A stretch of DNA of 64,000 bases from Deltaproteobacteria bacterium (GTDB taxonomy: Bacteria > Desulfobacterota > Desulfarculia > Desulfarculales > Desulfarculaceae). Numbering within the stretch: the first letter of the stretch is position 1; each line of letters opens with the position of its first letter. The notes under the pieces are model-generated. The model was not told where the DNA came from, did no database searches, and was given only the letters and a program-made list of their open reading frames with translations. Below, one piece after another: positions 25,885 through 34,274 of the stretch. The stretch is taken from assembly GCA_020444205.1 (NCBI GenBank), contig JAHLLJ010000001.1, positions 1 through 64,000 of the forward strand, in the 5' to 3' direction. The position numbers were made by a program, and so were the translations under genes.

Positions 25885-26844
25885 TCAGGCTACGCCTTGC
25901 TGAAGAGCCTTGAGGATGGTGAGCAGTGCCCGGTCGCGGGCCTTGTCCGGCGGCACGCCGTCCGGGCTGGAAGCAGCATCAACATAGCTGAAAAATCCTT
26001 TGCCCGACTTGGCCCCCAACTCGCCGCGCTCCACCTTTTGACGCAATACCTCAGGGGCTTCGCTACCGCCGGCTATGTAGCCGAACAGGTAGCTGCATCC
26101 CTTGAGCATAAGGTCCAGACCGGCCAGGTCCATGGTCTTGAGCACGCCTTGAACCGAAAGGCGCAGGCCGAAGCTGCCGGCTATGGCCCGGTCGATGTCC
26201 TCGGCCGAGGCCACGCCCATCTCCAGAAGCGACAGCACCTCGCGGAACATGGCCGTTTGAATGCGGTTGACCAAAAAGCCGGGGATCTCCTTATTAACCA
26301 GCACCGGAGTCTTTCCGATACCGCTTAGAAGCTCGAAAACCGTCTGCTTGGTTTGCTCGCTGGTGCCCTGTCCCATCACCACCTCCACCACCGGTACGAT
26401 GTGGGGCGGGTTGAACCAGTGGGTAATGACCAGCCTGCCCTGATCGCGCACCTCAGAGCCGAATTTGGAGATGGAGAGCATGGAGGTGTTGCTGGCCAGG
26501 ATGGCCTCTTGGGGAGCGTAGCGGTCCATTTGTGCGAAAAGGGCCCGCTTGATCTCTAAGTCCTCGGGTGCCGCTTCAGTGACCAACTCGGCCTTTTCCA
26601 GGGCCTCGGGCAAGCTGGTGAAGGTGCTTATGCGCCCAAGGGCCTGGGCTGCGCCTTCGGCGGTCTCCATGCCCATTTCCACGAAAGTGGCCAGGTTTTT
26701 CTCCACCGAGGCCATGGCCTTGGCCAAAAGGTCTTGGTTCAGGTCGTAGAGGCTAACCTGGCGGCCCTTTTGGGCAAAGGCCTGGGCGATGCCGTGGCCC
26801 ATGATCCCGGCCCCCAACACGGTGATGTTATTCAGCTCGGGCAT
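25885..26844 (-). CDS. 3-hydroxyacyl-CoA/3-hydroxy acid dehydrogenase
   Basis: A 319-residue NAD-dependent dehydrogenase of the 3-hydroxyacyl-CoA dehydrogenase family. The N-terminal Rossmann motif is LGAGIMGHGIA (residues 9-19), the catalytic region has SNTSMLSIS and THWFNPPHIVPVVEVV (catalytic His followed by NPP), and the C-terminal dimerisation helices include KEIPGFLVNRIQ. The NPPHIVP form resembles family members that act on free hydroxy acids (L-carnitine dehydrogenase, L-gulonate dehydrogenase) about as much as on CoA esters, so the substrate could be either. The ATG has GGGGAG just upstream. It is the last gene of the leftward Liv/BKACE block. Oxidation of a 3-hydroxy acid to the 3-keto acid used by BKACE is a coherent role. 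Confidence 0.86.
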   Translation of the reverse strand: MPELNNITVLGAGIMGHGIAQAFAQKGRQVSLYDLNQDLLAKAMASVEKNLATFVEMGMETAEGAAQALGRISTFTSLPEALEKAELVTEAAPEDLEIKRALFAQMDRYAPQEAILASNTSMLSISKFGSEVRDQGRLVITHWFNPPHIVPVVEVVMGQGTSEQTKQTVFELLSGIGKTPVLVNKEIPGFLVNRIQTAMFREVLSLLEMGVASAEDIDRAIAGSFGLRLSVQGVLKTMDLAGLDLMLKGCSYLFGYIAGGSEAPEVLRQKVERGELGAKSGKGFFSYVDAASSPDGVPPDKARDRALLTILKALQQGVA

Positions 26845-26860
26845 CGGCTCTCCCCTCGGG

Positions 26861-27811
26861 TTAGTTTTGCTCCATGGCCTTCATGTCGGTGATGAAATCG
26901 CGCACCATGTCCTCGGCCGTGCCTTGCAGCTTCCAGCCCCACTCCTTTTCAGCATTGGTGCCGTCGATGTAGCTGGGGATGTATTGCAGCACTTCCACGG
27001 CCTGGGGATCGGGCTTGAAAGTGATCTGGGCCTCAGGGTAGAAGCCTTTGACTATCTCGGCAAGCTCGGCGGCGGTGGGCGAGGGGGTTATCTGGCCCAG
27101 GTTGTAGATCCTGGTCTTGATGGCCTCGGCGTCGGCCTCGTAAAGCTCGGCCAGGCTGCGGATGCCGTCGCTGATGTACATGAGCGGCAGCACCGTGTCC
27201 TCGGGCACCCATACCTCGTAGGGTCTGCCTTGGGCCGCCGCCTCGATCATGCCGGGATTGTATTGGCCGAATCCTCCGGCGGTCACGCCCGGGCCCACAA
27301 TCTGGGGCAGGCGCACCCCCCTGAAGTCCACGCCAAAGCGCCGCTGGTAATAGCGGCCCATCAGCTCACCAAACACCTTGGTCACCCCGTAGATGATGGT
27401 GGGCTGCTGAATGGTCTCGTCGGAAATATGGCCGTCGTGGCCCATGCCGTAGGAGCCCATGGAGCTGGAAAAGAGGAACTTGCCCACCCCGCAGATGCGG
27501 GCCGCCTCCAGGGCGTGGTAGGTGCCCTCGTTGTTGATTTTGTAGGCCCGCCAGGGGTTGGCCTCCGACGGTGCCGACAGGGTGGCGGCCAGATGGAAGA
27601 CCTCCTTGACGCCGTGGTCGCGGAAGGCGTTGAGAACCTCGTGGAAGTTGGTGATGTCGCCCTGCACGTGGGTTACCTTGGAGACCAGATCGGCGGGCAG
27701 GGATTGGGCCGGGGTCACGTCGAAGGTTGCCACCTCCCGGCCTTTTTCCACCATAATGCGCGCCAGGTTGGCGCCGATGAGTCCGCAGCCTCCGGTGATG
27801 ATTATGGACAC
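26861..27811 (-). CDS. NAD-dependent epimerase/dehydratase (extended SDR)
   Basis: A 316-residue extended short-chain dehydrogenase. The N-terminal GGCGLIGANLA is the NAD-binding glycine motif (TGGxGxxG class), an HLAATLSAPSE stretch follows, and YGVTK is the catalytic Tyr-x3-Lys. Family members epimerise or oxidise nucleotide sugars, but similar proteins also sit in catabolic loci. It lies 16 bases before the dehydrogenase and 28 bases after livM, within a leftward transport and catabolism run, so a role in processing the imported compound is as likely as sugar metabolism. GTG 27811 is preferred over TTG 27814 because of GGGAGGA 5 bases upstream. The substrate is unknown. Confidence 0.82.
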   Translation of the reverse strand: MSIIITGGCGLIGANLARIMVEKGREVATFDVTPAQSLPADLVSKVTHVQGDITNFHEVLNAFRDHGVKEVFHLAATLSAPSEANPWRAYKINNEGTYHALEAARICGVGKFLFSSSMGSYGMGHDGHISDETIQQPTIIYGVTKVFGELMGRYYQRRFGVDFRGVRLPQIVGPGVTAGGFGQYNPGMIEAAAQGRPYEVWVPEDTVLPLMYISDGIRSLAELYEADAEAIKTRIYNLGQITPSPTAAELAEIVKGFYPEAQITFKPDPQAVEVLQYIPSYIDGTNAEKEWGWKLQGTAEDMVRDFITDMKAMEQN

Positions 27812-27839
27812 CAAAATCCTCCCATGGTGGTTGAGATCA

Positions 27840-28769
27840 TTACTTGAAGAAGCGCTCCTTGAGCTCCTTGACCACTCCGCGCCGGAAGGTCATCACCGAG
27901 AACACGTAAAGCAGGCCCATTATCAGGGGCCATATATCGGTTTGGGAGCTGAGGAAGTCCTTGATGTAGACGATGGACATGGCGCCGATAACCGGGCCGT
28001 AGATGGTTCCCATGCCGCCTACCAGGGTCATCAGCACGATCTCGCCGGAGATGTCCAGGCCCAGGCTGAACAGGGGCACGAAGTTTTGCAGCATGGCATA
28101 GAGCCCGCCGGCCAGGCCCGCGAACCCGGCGGAGATAACAAAGGAGATCAGCTTGTACTTGCGCGGGTCGTAGCCCACGCTCATGGCCCGGTCGGTGTTT
28201 TCGCGTAGGGCCTGCAGAGACCTGCCAAAAGGAGAGCGGATTATGCGCACCCCCAGGATCAGGGCCCCTATGAATATCAGCATTACGAAGTAGTAGTAGA
28301 CCAGGTCCGAGCTGAGGTCCACCGGCCCCAGGGAAGGCCGGGGCACGCCTTGCAGGCCGTCGTCGCCGCCGGTGAGCGAGCGCCACTGAAAGGCGATGAA
28401 GTAGATGAGCTGGGCAAAGGCCAGGGTGACCATGGCGAAGTAGATGCCGTGGCGCTGGGTGGAAAGAAAGCCCATGGGCACGGCCACCACCACGGCCAGC
28501 AGTATGCCCAGGCCCAAAGCCAGGGGCACGGAGCTGGTCAGGTGGATCAGGCTCAAGCCGGTGCCGTAGGCGCCCAGCCCGAAAAAGGCGGCATGGCCAA
28601 AGGAGAGCATGCCGGTGTAGCCGAAGAGGATATCGAACCCAACGGCGAATATCGCGAAAATGAGCATCTGGGTGGCCAGCGCCTGGTAGGGGACCAGGTA
28701 GGGCGCGGCCAGCAAAAAGACCGCGCCGAGGATGATGCCGGCTGTTTTATGGCCCGCCTTCAGTTGCAT
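27840..28769 (-). CDS. livM: Branched-chain amino acid-type ABC permease LivM
   Basis: A 309-residue permease with about 8-9 membrane segments. Family features are the FGYTGMLSFGHAAFFGLGAY segment and the late VGGMGTIYGPVIGAMSI motif (the EAA-like loop that contacts the ATPases). It works with LivH, LivF, LivG and the binding protein encoded beside it. LivM-type systems import branched-chain amino acids, but in many anaerobes they import aromatic acids, dicarboxylates or amides, so the name does not fix the substrate. GGAG stands 5 bases before the ATG. Confidence 0.93.
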   Translation of the reverse strand: MQLKAGHKTAGIILGAVFLLAAPYLVPYQALATQMLIFAIFAVGFDILFGYTGMLSFGHAAFFGLGAYGTGLSLIHLTSSVPLALGLGILLAVVVAVPMGFLSTQRHGIYFAMVTLAFAQLIYFIAFQWRSLTGGDDGLQGVPRPSLGPVDLSSDLVYYYFVMLIFIGALILGVRIIRSPFGRSLQALRENTDRAMSVGYDPRKYKLISFVISAGFAGLAGGLYAMLQNFVPLFSLGLDISGEIVLMTLVGGMGTIYGPVIGAMSIVYIKDFLSSQTDIWPLIMGLLYVFSVMTFRRGVVKELKERFFK

Positions 28770-28781
28770 GACAGCTCCGGA

Positions 28782-29660
28782 TTACTCAAAGAACGATACA
28801 CGTCCGAAAAAGCCCCGTGGCCGGGTCACCAAGACCAGGGCCATGAAGGCGTAGATCAAAGTGGTGGAGCCCGGCGGCCAGAAGACGATGGAGAAAGTGA
28901 GTATCTGGCCGATTACCAGGCCCGCCAGGATGGAGCCGGCGATGCTGCCCATGCCGCCGATGATCACCACCACAAAGGTCTGCACCAGGATGTCCATGCC
29001 CATGGCCGGCTGCACGTTTTGGATGGGCGCGGCCAGCACCCCGGCCAGCCCGGACAGGGCGGCCCCCAGGCCGAAGATCAAGGTAAAGGTCCAGGAAATA
29101 TTGGTGCCCAGGGCGTCGGCCATCTCGGAGTTGTCCGTGCCCGCCCTGATTATGGCTCCCAACCGGGTTTTTTCGATGAACAGCCACAGCCCACCTGAGA
29201 GCACTGCGGTAACGATCAGGATGAACAGACGATACTTGGGGTAGTACATGAACCCCAGGTTGATCGCGCCCTGCAGCAGCTCCGGGATGTTGAAGGGCTC
29301 GCCTTCCGGGCCGAAGATGATCTTCACGGCATCCTGGATGATGAACATGATGCCAAAGGTCAAAAGCAGGTTGTAATAGTGCGGCAGCTTGTACAGCTTG
29401 CTTATCAGGGTTTTTTCCAGAGCCATGCCGATTATGGCCACCACGATGGGGCACAGGATCAGGCAGGCCAGGAAGTTCAGCCCCAAGTGGGTGGAAATGG
29501 TGTAGGCCGCATAGGCGCCCAGCATGTAAAGGGCCCCATGGGCGAAGTTGACCACCCCCAAAGTGCCGAAGACCACGGTGAGCCCCAGGGAGAGCAACAC
29601 ATAGATGCAGCCCAGCACCAGGCCGTTGAAAAATTGGCTGAACAGAAAAACCGGTTCCAT
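28782..29660 (-). CDS. livH: Branched-chain amino acid-type ABC permease LivH
   Basis: A 292-residue permease with about eight membrane segments, partner of LivM. The N-terminal FFNGLVLGCIYVLLSLGLTV stretch and VVIIGGMGSIAGSILAGLVI near the C-terminus are typical LivH signatures. The frame opens at 29690, but that start falls in the loop of a strong hairpin. The ATG at 29660 with GGGA 7 bases upstream gives the normal N-terminus. It is separated from livM by 12 bases. Confidence 0.93.
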   Translation of the reverse strand: MEPVFLFSQFFNGLVLGCIYVLLSLGLTVVFGTLGVVNFAHGALYMLGAYAAYTISTHLGLNFLACLILCPIVVAIIGMALEKTLISKLYKLPHYYNLLLTFGIMFIIQDAVKIIFGPEGEPFNIPELLQGAINLGFMYYPKYRLFILIVTAVLSGGLWLFIEKTRLGAIIRAGTDNSEMADALGTNISWTFTLIFGLGAALSGLAGVLAAPIQNVQPAMGMDILVQTFVVVIIGGMGSIAGSILAGLVIGQILTFSIVFWPPGSTTLIYAFMALVLVTRPRGFFGRVSFFE

Positions 29661-29673
29661 GGCGTATCCCAGC

Positions 29674-29701
29674 GGGCGAGGCGCCAACAAGCGCCCCGCC
29701 C
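29674..29701 (-). terminator. Intercistronic hairpin between livK and livH
   Basis: An 11-base-pair stem (29674-29684 with 29691-29701, one G-U pair in the leftward RNA) with a 6-base loop lies between the binding-protein stop and the livH start. No T-run follows. Hairpins at this place in ABC operons commonly stabilise the binding-protein message or cause partial termination, giving more binding protein than permease. Confidence 0.55.
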
Positions 29702-29715
29702 CAGGCCGGTTGGAG

Positions 29716-30918
29716 TTACTTGTTTAGCTTGCAGCCGAACTGGCCGGGCTTGCCAAAGGCCTGCTCCGCGGGCAGCGATCCCACGATCTCAAAGTAGTCG
29801 TCTTTGCCCTTGACCTGGTTGGGCTGCTTGACCCTGAGCAGATAGGCCTTACCCACCTGCTGGTGATCCTCGGGGCGGATGTAGCCGGGGTTGGCGAACA
29901 TGTCCTTAAAGGTATGGCCTTCCAGGGCTTTGATCACCTTGTCGGTGTCCGCGCTGCCCACGCGCTTGACCGCCTCGAGGTACTGGGTCACCGCGCTGTA
30001 GACCGCGGCGGCCATGAAGTGGGGGCGCTCGCCGGTCTTCTTCAGGTAGCGGTCCGCAAAGTCCTTGGCGCCGGGGTTGTCCACGGTCCAGTTCCAGGGC
30101 GCGGCGGTGTAGTCGCCGGCAAAGGTGGCCACGCCCGCGCCGCGGATGCTGGGCTCAAACAGCAGAGCGTGCACGATGGTGACCTTTTTCTTGAGGCCGT
30201 ACTCGGCTGCGGCCTTGGTGGAGTTTACCGCGTCCTTGCCCACGTTCAAAAGGGCCAGCACCTCGGGCTTGGCGTTCATGGCCTTAAGGATGTAGGGGCT
30301 GTAGTCCGAGGTGTGCAGGGCCACCATGTCGTTACCCACGATCTTGCCGCCCATGGACTCCACCGCTTCGCTGAAGTGCTTGAGCAGGTTGTGGCCCCAG
30401 GCGTAATCGGAGGTGATGCAATACCAGCGCTTGCCCAGCTTCTCCGCGCCCAGGATGCCCACGGTGGTGGCCATCATATAGTCGTTGTAGTTCCACTTGA
30501 ACACGTAGCGGTTGCAGGCCTTGCCGATTAGGTCGGTGGTGCCGGCGGAGGTGGAGATGAACAGCTTCTTATGGAGCTTGGCCTGCTGGGCCACGGCCAG
30601 GGCGGCGGCGCTGTTGGGGCAGGCGATGATGACATCCACCTTCTCTTTTTCGTAGAGCTCCTTGGCCTTTTCGTTGGCCACGCCGGGGTTGTAGGCGTGG
30701 TCGCGAACCACCAGCTCTATCTTGGTGTCCTCGATGCCCTTAAAGTCGGCGACGGCCATTTCGGCGGCCCATTTTTCGCCGTTTCCGATAACCGCCACCG
30801 GGCCGGAAAGCACGCTGACGATACCAACCTTAACCACCTTGGCGGCGACTGCGGGCCCGGCGGCCATAAGCAGAGCCGCGGCCATCATGATTGCCGTGAC
30901 CAAACATTTAACTCGCAT
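29716..30918 (-). CDS. livK: Periplasmic substrate-binding protein of Liv-type importer
   Basis: A 400-residue periplasmic binding protein (type I fold, Peripla_BP_6). The ATG at 30918, with AAAGGA about 9 bases upstream, starts a normal signal peptide of about 26 residues ending AVAA. The mature protein begins KVVKVGIVSVLSGPVAVIGN, where the loop contacts the ligand. Typical later segments are CPNSAAALAVAQQA and FISTSAGTTDLIGK. The gene sits between the ATPase genes and the permeases. It is longer than E. coli LivK (369 residues) and its ligand pocket cannot be read by eye, so the substrate is open: aromatic, dicarboxylic or amide compounds are common for this group. Confidence 0.92.
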   Translation of the reverse strand: MRVKCLVTAIMMAAALLMAAGPAVAAKVVKVGIVSVLSGPVAVIGNGEKWAAEMAVADFKGIEDTKIELVVRDHAYNPGVANEKAKELYEKEKVDVIIACPNSAAALAVAQQAKLHKKLFISTSAGTTDLIGKACNRYVFKWNYNDYMMATTVGILGAEKLGKRWYCITSDYAWGHNLLKHFSEAVESMGGKIVGNDMVALHTSDYSPYILKAMNAKPEVLALLNVGKDAVNSTKAAAEYGLKKKVTIVHALLFEPSIRGAGVATFAGDYTAAPWNWTVDNPGAKDFADRYLKKTGERPHFMAAAVYSAVTQYLEAVKRVGSADTDKVIKALEGHTFKDMFANPGYIRPEDHQQVGKAYLLRVKQPNQVKGKDDYFEIVGSLPAEQAFGKPGQFGCKLNK

Positions 30919-31018
30919 CTGACCTATCCTTTCTTGCAACCAGCTTGCCCTTGGTAAGCTCCGGCGGGAGGCATGCACCGAGGCGCGCACCGCATCGATG
31001 TCGGGACCAAGGGGCGAT

Positions 31019-31720
31019 TCAAACTCCCAAATATTTGTGCTGGATATCCGTATCGCGCATGAATTCATCATTGCTGCAAGTGTGCACGATCTTTCCACCG
31101 TAAAGTATGTTGTGCCTTTCGGCTATCTGACAGGCGAACCGGGTGTTCTGCTCCACCAGCAGCACCGTGAGCCCGGTGTGTTTTATCTCCTTGAGGATGG
31201 TGCCGATGGTCTTTACCAAAAGGGGAGCCAGGCCCTCGGTCGGCTCGTCCAAAAGCAACAGGTCCATCTTGGCCCTGAGGATGCGGGCTATGGCCAGCAT
31301 CTGCTGCTCCCCGCCGCTGAGCTGGGAGCCCTTGTGCGAGGCCCGCTCATGCAGCTTGGGAAAAAAGTGATAGATGCGATCCAGGTCCCAGCCGGTTTCC
31401 CCGCGACCCCAACTGGGGAACATCAGGTTTTCCGAAACGGTAAGGCTGGGAAAGATCCCCCGTTCCTCGGGTACGTAGCCCACGCCCAGCTTGGCGATGC
31501 GGTTGGGCACCAGGCCGTTGATGAGCTTGCCGTTGAAGGTTATGCGCCCGGAGCGCGGCTGCAAAAGGCCCATGATGGTGCGCAGGGTGGTGGTCTTGCC
31601 GGCTCCGTTGCGCCCCAGCAGAGTGACCAGCTCGCCCTTGGCTATCTCCAGGGAGAGTCCGGTGAGCACCTGGCTCTCATCATAGGCCGCGTGCACGTCT
31701 TCTAGTCGGAGAAGCGTCAT
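31019..31720 (-). CDS. livF: Liv-type ABC ATPase LivF
   Basis: A 233-residue ATP-binding subunit. Walker A is LLGRNGAGKTTTL, the signature is LSGGEQQMLAIAR, and Walker B is LLLLDEPTEGLAP, the LivF form. Its ATG overlaps the livG stop as ATGA, so the two ATPases are made in equal amount and probably form a heterodimer on LivHM. The binding-protein gene begins about 100 bases further on. Confidence 0.95.
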   Translation of the reverse strand: MTLLRLEDVHAAYDESQVLTGLSLEIAKGELVTLLGRNGAGKTTTLRTIMGLLQPRSGRITFNGKLINGLVPNRIAKLGVGYVPEERGIFPSLTVSENLMFPSWGRGETGWDLDRIYHFFPKLHERASHKGSQLSGGEQQMLAIARILRAKMDLLLLDEPTEGLAPLLVKTIGTILKEIKHTGLTVLLVEQNTRFACQIAERHNILYGGKIVHTCSNDEFMRDTDIQHKYLGV

Positions 31721-32466
31721 ACTCCCCCCAGATAGGCTTCTTGCACCTTTGGATTGCCTTGGACCTCTTCCGGAGTGCCCTCGGCAATGACCTCGCCTTG
31801 GTTGAGCACCGTTATGATATGGGACACCGAGGTCACGATGTCTATGTTGTGGTCGATGAGCACCACGGTCATGGACTTGGCCATGTCTTGGATCAGGCCC
31901 ACGATGCGCTCGTGATCCGCTGCCTGCAGCCCGGCAAGGGGCTCGTCCAAGAGTACCACCTCCGGATCGGTGGCCTGGGATATGCCTATGTCCAGCACTC
32001 GGCGGTCGCCGTATGACAGGTTCTTGCAGATTTGGTCGCGCTGCTCAAACAGGCCGATGCTCTCCAAGATGGCGTCGGCCTTGGCCTTGGCCCCCTTGAG
32101 ATGCTTGTAGTTGTACAAGAAGTTGTAAGGGTTCTTTTCCGTGGCCTGGGCCGACACCCGCACGTTTTCATGCACCGTGAGCTCCGGGAAAACGCTGGTG
32201 ATCTGGAAGGAACGGGCCAGGCCCATTTTGGCGATGCGGAAGGGATGCATATCGGTGATGTTCTTGCCCTGGTAGATCACCTCTCCGCTGGAGGCTTTTA
32301 AAAAACCGGTCAGCAAATTGAAAAGGGTGGTCTTGCCCGCCCCATTGGGGCCGATTATGGAATGGATGGCCCCACGGCTCACCCGCAGGTTCACATCGTT
32401 GATGACCTGCAGGGCCCCAAAGCTTTTTTTGAGGCTTCTGGCCTCCAAGACCACCTGGCTGTCCAT
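31717..32466 (-). CDS. livG: Liv-type ABC ATPase LivG
   Basis: A 249-residue ATP-binding subunit with Walker A IGPNGAGKTTLF, a signature position reading LSYGDRRVLDIG (the LivG form, with SYGDRR instead of SGGQ), and Walker B VVLLDEPLAGLQ. The C-terminal GTPEEVQGNPKVQEAYLGG ending is typical of LivG. It begins 23 bases after the BKACE gene stop, tying the transporter to the keto acid cleavage enzyme. Confidence 0.95.
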   Translation of the reverse strand: MDSQVVLEARSLKKSFGALQVINDVNLRVSRGAIHSIIGPNGAGKTTLFNLLTGFLKASSGEVIYQGKNITDMHPFRIAKMGLARSFQITSVFPELTVHENVRVSAQATEKNPYNFLYNYKHLKGAKAKADAILESIGLFEQRDQICKNLSYGDRRVLDIGISQATDPEVVLLDEPLAGLQAADHERIVGLIQDMAKSMTVVLIDHNIDIVTSVSHIITVLNQGEVIAEGTPEEVQGNPKVQEAYLGGV

Positions 32467-32489
32467 TATCGTTTTCCCGTGGTGTCCGG

Positions 32490-33404
32490 TTATTTTTTGG
32501 GCGGCAGGCCCAGGATCTGCCTGGCCTCTTCAGGGCTGGCGATTTCCCGGCCCAGCTCGCGGGCCATGCGCACCGCCTTTTCCACCAACTCCGCGTTGCT
32601 CTTGGCCATTACCCCGGGGCTCAGGTAGAGGTTATCCTCAAAGCCCACCCGCACGTGGCCTCCCAGGATCATGGACATGGCGGCCATGCGGAACTCATTG
32701 AGGCCGATGGCGCACACCGACCAGGGGCTGCCCTGAGGCAGGCAGTGAACCATGTGCATCAGGTTCTCCGGGGTGGCCGGAATTTGTCCCAGCACACCCA
32801 GCACGAACTGGAAGTACATGGGGGTCTCCATATGCCCGGTCTCGGCCAGGTGCACCGCGTTGTTGATCATGCCTACGTCGTAGCACTCCAGCTCGGGTTT
32901 CACCCCGCAGGCCTTCATGGTGTCGGCCATATGCACCATGTCCGGGAAGGAGTGCACCATAACGAACTTGAGCATGTACTCCTTTTGCCTGGCGCTGTAG
33001 ATATCGATCACCGGGGAGCCGGCGTTGAAAGAGGCCAGGTCCGGAGCGGCGGCCGGATTCTTGCACAGCTCGGGCACCACGGCCAGGCGGCCTTCCACGC
33101 TCTCCAGGGGTAGCTTTTCGTAGAGATGATCGCCGTCGCAACGCCTTCCGGAGCCGCCGGTGCTGACGTTTACGATGATGTCGGTGTTCTCACGAATGGG
33201 CAGGATGGCTTGCTCCAACCACTCGGCCTTTTGCTCGCCCCGGCCGGTTTCCGGGTTGCGGGCGTGGATGTGCACCACCGAGGCGCCGGCGTTGTAAACG
33301 TCTATGGTCGCCTGTGCCTGCTCGGCGGGAGTCTTGGGCAGATTGGGGTTGCTTTCCGGGGAAGCGCCACCGGTGATGGCTGCGGTGATGATCAGCTTGT
33401 CCAC
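32490..33404 (-). CDS. Beta-keto acid cleavage enzyme (BKACE, DUF849)
   Basis: A 304-residue TIM-barrel enzyme of the BKACE family, first known as Kce of lysine fermentation. It condenses a beta-keto acid with acetyl-CoA, giving acetoacetate and a new acyl-CoA. The metal-binding VVHIHAR motif (HxH near residue 46-48) is clear, as are the N-terminal IITAAITGG, the NVSTGGSGRR strand and GGHVRVGFEDNLYL with the third metal-ligand Glu. Known substrates include 3-keto-5-aminohexanoate, dehydrocarnitine and beta-ketoadipate; the sequence does not settle which. The GTG start has AAGGA 8 bases upstream. It lies between the XRE-cupin regulator and the Liv importer, with the dehydrogenase downstream, so it is probably the central enzyme of this block. 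Confidence 0.92.
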   Translation of the reverse strand: MDKLIITAAITGGASPESNPNLPKTPAEQAQATIDVYNAGASVVHIHARNPETGRGEQKAEWLEQAILPIRENTDIIVNVSTGGSGRRCDGDHLYEKLPLESVEGRLAVVPELCKNPAAAPDLASFNAGSPVIDIYSARQKEYMLKFVMVHSFPDMVHMADTMKACGVKPELECYDVGMINNAVHLAETGHMETPMYFQFVLGVLGQIPATPENLMHMVHCLPQGSPWSVCAIGLNEFRMAAMSMILGGHVRVGFEDNLYLSPGVMAKSNAELVEKAVRMARELGREIASPEEARQILGLPPKK

Positions 33405-33495
33405 AGCATGTTTCCTTTCAGTCTCAATACCCGTCGTAGTCTAGGGCCGGTCCGGTATTGCCGGGCCAGAATGCGATTGTCGCTACATGGCCGGG

Positions 33496-34074
33496 TCAGC
33501 AGGAAGGGCCGCTCCCGGCGGAAATCACCAGCATGGCCTCTACTTCCTTGTCTCCCAGCGCATAGCCGTAATGCGGGAGGCTGGCGTCGAAATACACGCA
33601 GTCTCCCTCCTCCAGCACGAAGGTCTGCTCGCCGACGTGCAACTCCAGCTTGCCGCTCAAGATCATCATCAACTCATGGCCTTTGTGCTGAAAAACATGC
33701 TTTTTTTCGGCTCTCGGCAAAATATTGATGAAGTATGGGTCCATCAAGCGCTTGGGAAACACCGGGGCCAAGGGTGCGTAGCCGTAGCCCACCTCTATCC
33801 CGTGGCGGTAGCTGGCTTGGCGCTCGTTTTTTTTAACCACGGTGACCATGGTCTCGGGCTCAGTGTCCGCAAAGATGTCGGCCACATGAACCCCCAGGGC
33901 GTCGGCTATGGAGGCCAAGGTGGAAACCGGGGGAGCGGTTTTGGAGTTCTCCAGTTTGGACAGATAACTTCGGCTGAGGTTGGTCCTTTCGGAAACCGCC
34001 GCCAGGGTGAGGCCACGGTCGATACGCAGGCTCTTGATGCGAGCGCCGATTTGTTCTTCTTTAAAAGTAGCCAT
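33496..34074 (-). CDS. XRE-type regulator with C-terminal cupin domain
   Basis: A 192-residue transcription factor. Residues about 8-65 form a helix-turn-helix of the Cro/C1 (XRE) class (AAVSERTNLSRSYLSKLENSK as the recognition region). The C-terminal 80 residues form a cupin barrel with HKGHELMMILSGKLELHVG and LEEGDCVYFDASLPHYGYAL, which likely senses a small ligand such as the imported acid or its CoA product. The PuuR/SutR group has this layout. It lies between the flavoprotein and BKACE genes in the leftward block, a good place for a local regulator; two CACATGG repeats upstream may be its operator. Confidence 0.9.
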   Translation of the reverse strand: MATFKEEQIGARIKSLRIDRGLTLAAVSERTNLSRSYLSKLENSKTAPPVSTLASIADALGVHVADIFADTEPETMVTVVKKNERQASYRHGIEVGYGYAPLAPVFPKRLMDPYFINILPRAEKKHVFQHKGHELMMILSGKLELHVGEQTFVLEEGDCVYFDASLPHYGYALGDKEVEAMLVISAGSGPSC

Positions 34075-34187
34075 GCGCGGCGAACCTCAGAGAATAATTG
34101 CCGGGCAAGGACGTTCGCAACGCTGGAACACCTTTATGTTGACTCTTGTTGCCCGTGCGGAAAACCACTGTTTACTCAGAGAAAACA

Positions 34188-34217
34188 AACGTACACTAAC
34201 CGGATTGCAGGGGTCAA
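34188..34217 (-). promoter_or_regulatory. Weak candidate promoter of the XRE-cupin gene
   Basis: Leftward: TTGACC (34212-34217), an 18-base spacer and TACGTT (34188-34193). The -35 is good and the -10 weak. It is the only candidate I see in the 200 bases between the flavoprotein stop and the regulator. Confidence 0.3.
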
Positions 34218-34240
34218 CCCTTTTAACGCAACCTTGATTT

Positions 34241-34269
34241 CACATGGGTAAACACCAGTTTGCACATGG
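34241..34269. promoter_or_regulatory. Paired CACATGG repeats, possible regulator operator
   Basis: CACATGG occurs at 34241-34247 and 34263-34269, 22 bases apart (about two helical turns). Between them GTAAAC-ACCA-GTTTGC forms an imperfect inverted repeat. The site lies directly upstream of the candidate promoter of the XRE-cupin gene. Confidence 0.35.
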
Positions 34270-34274
34270 TGTGA

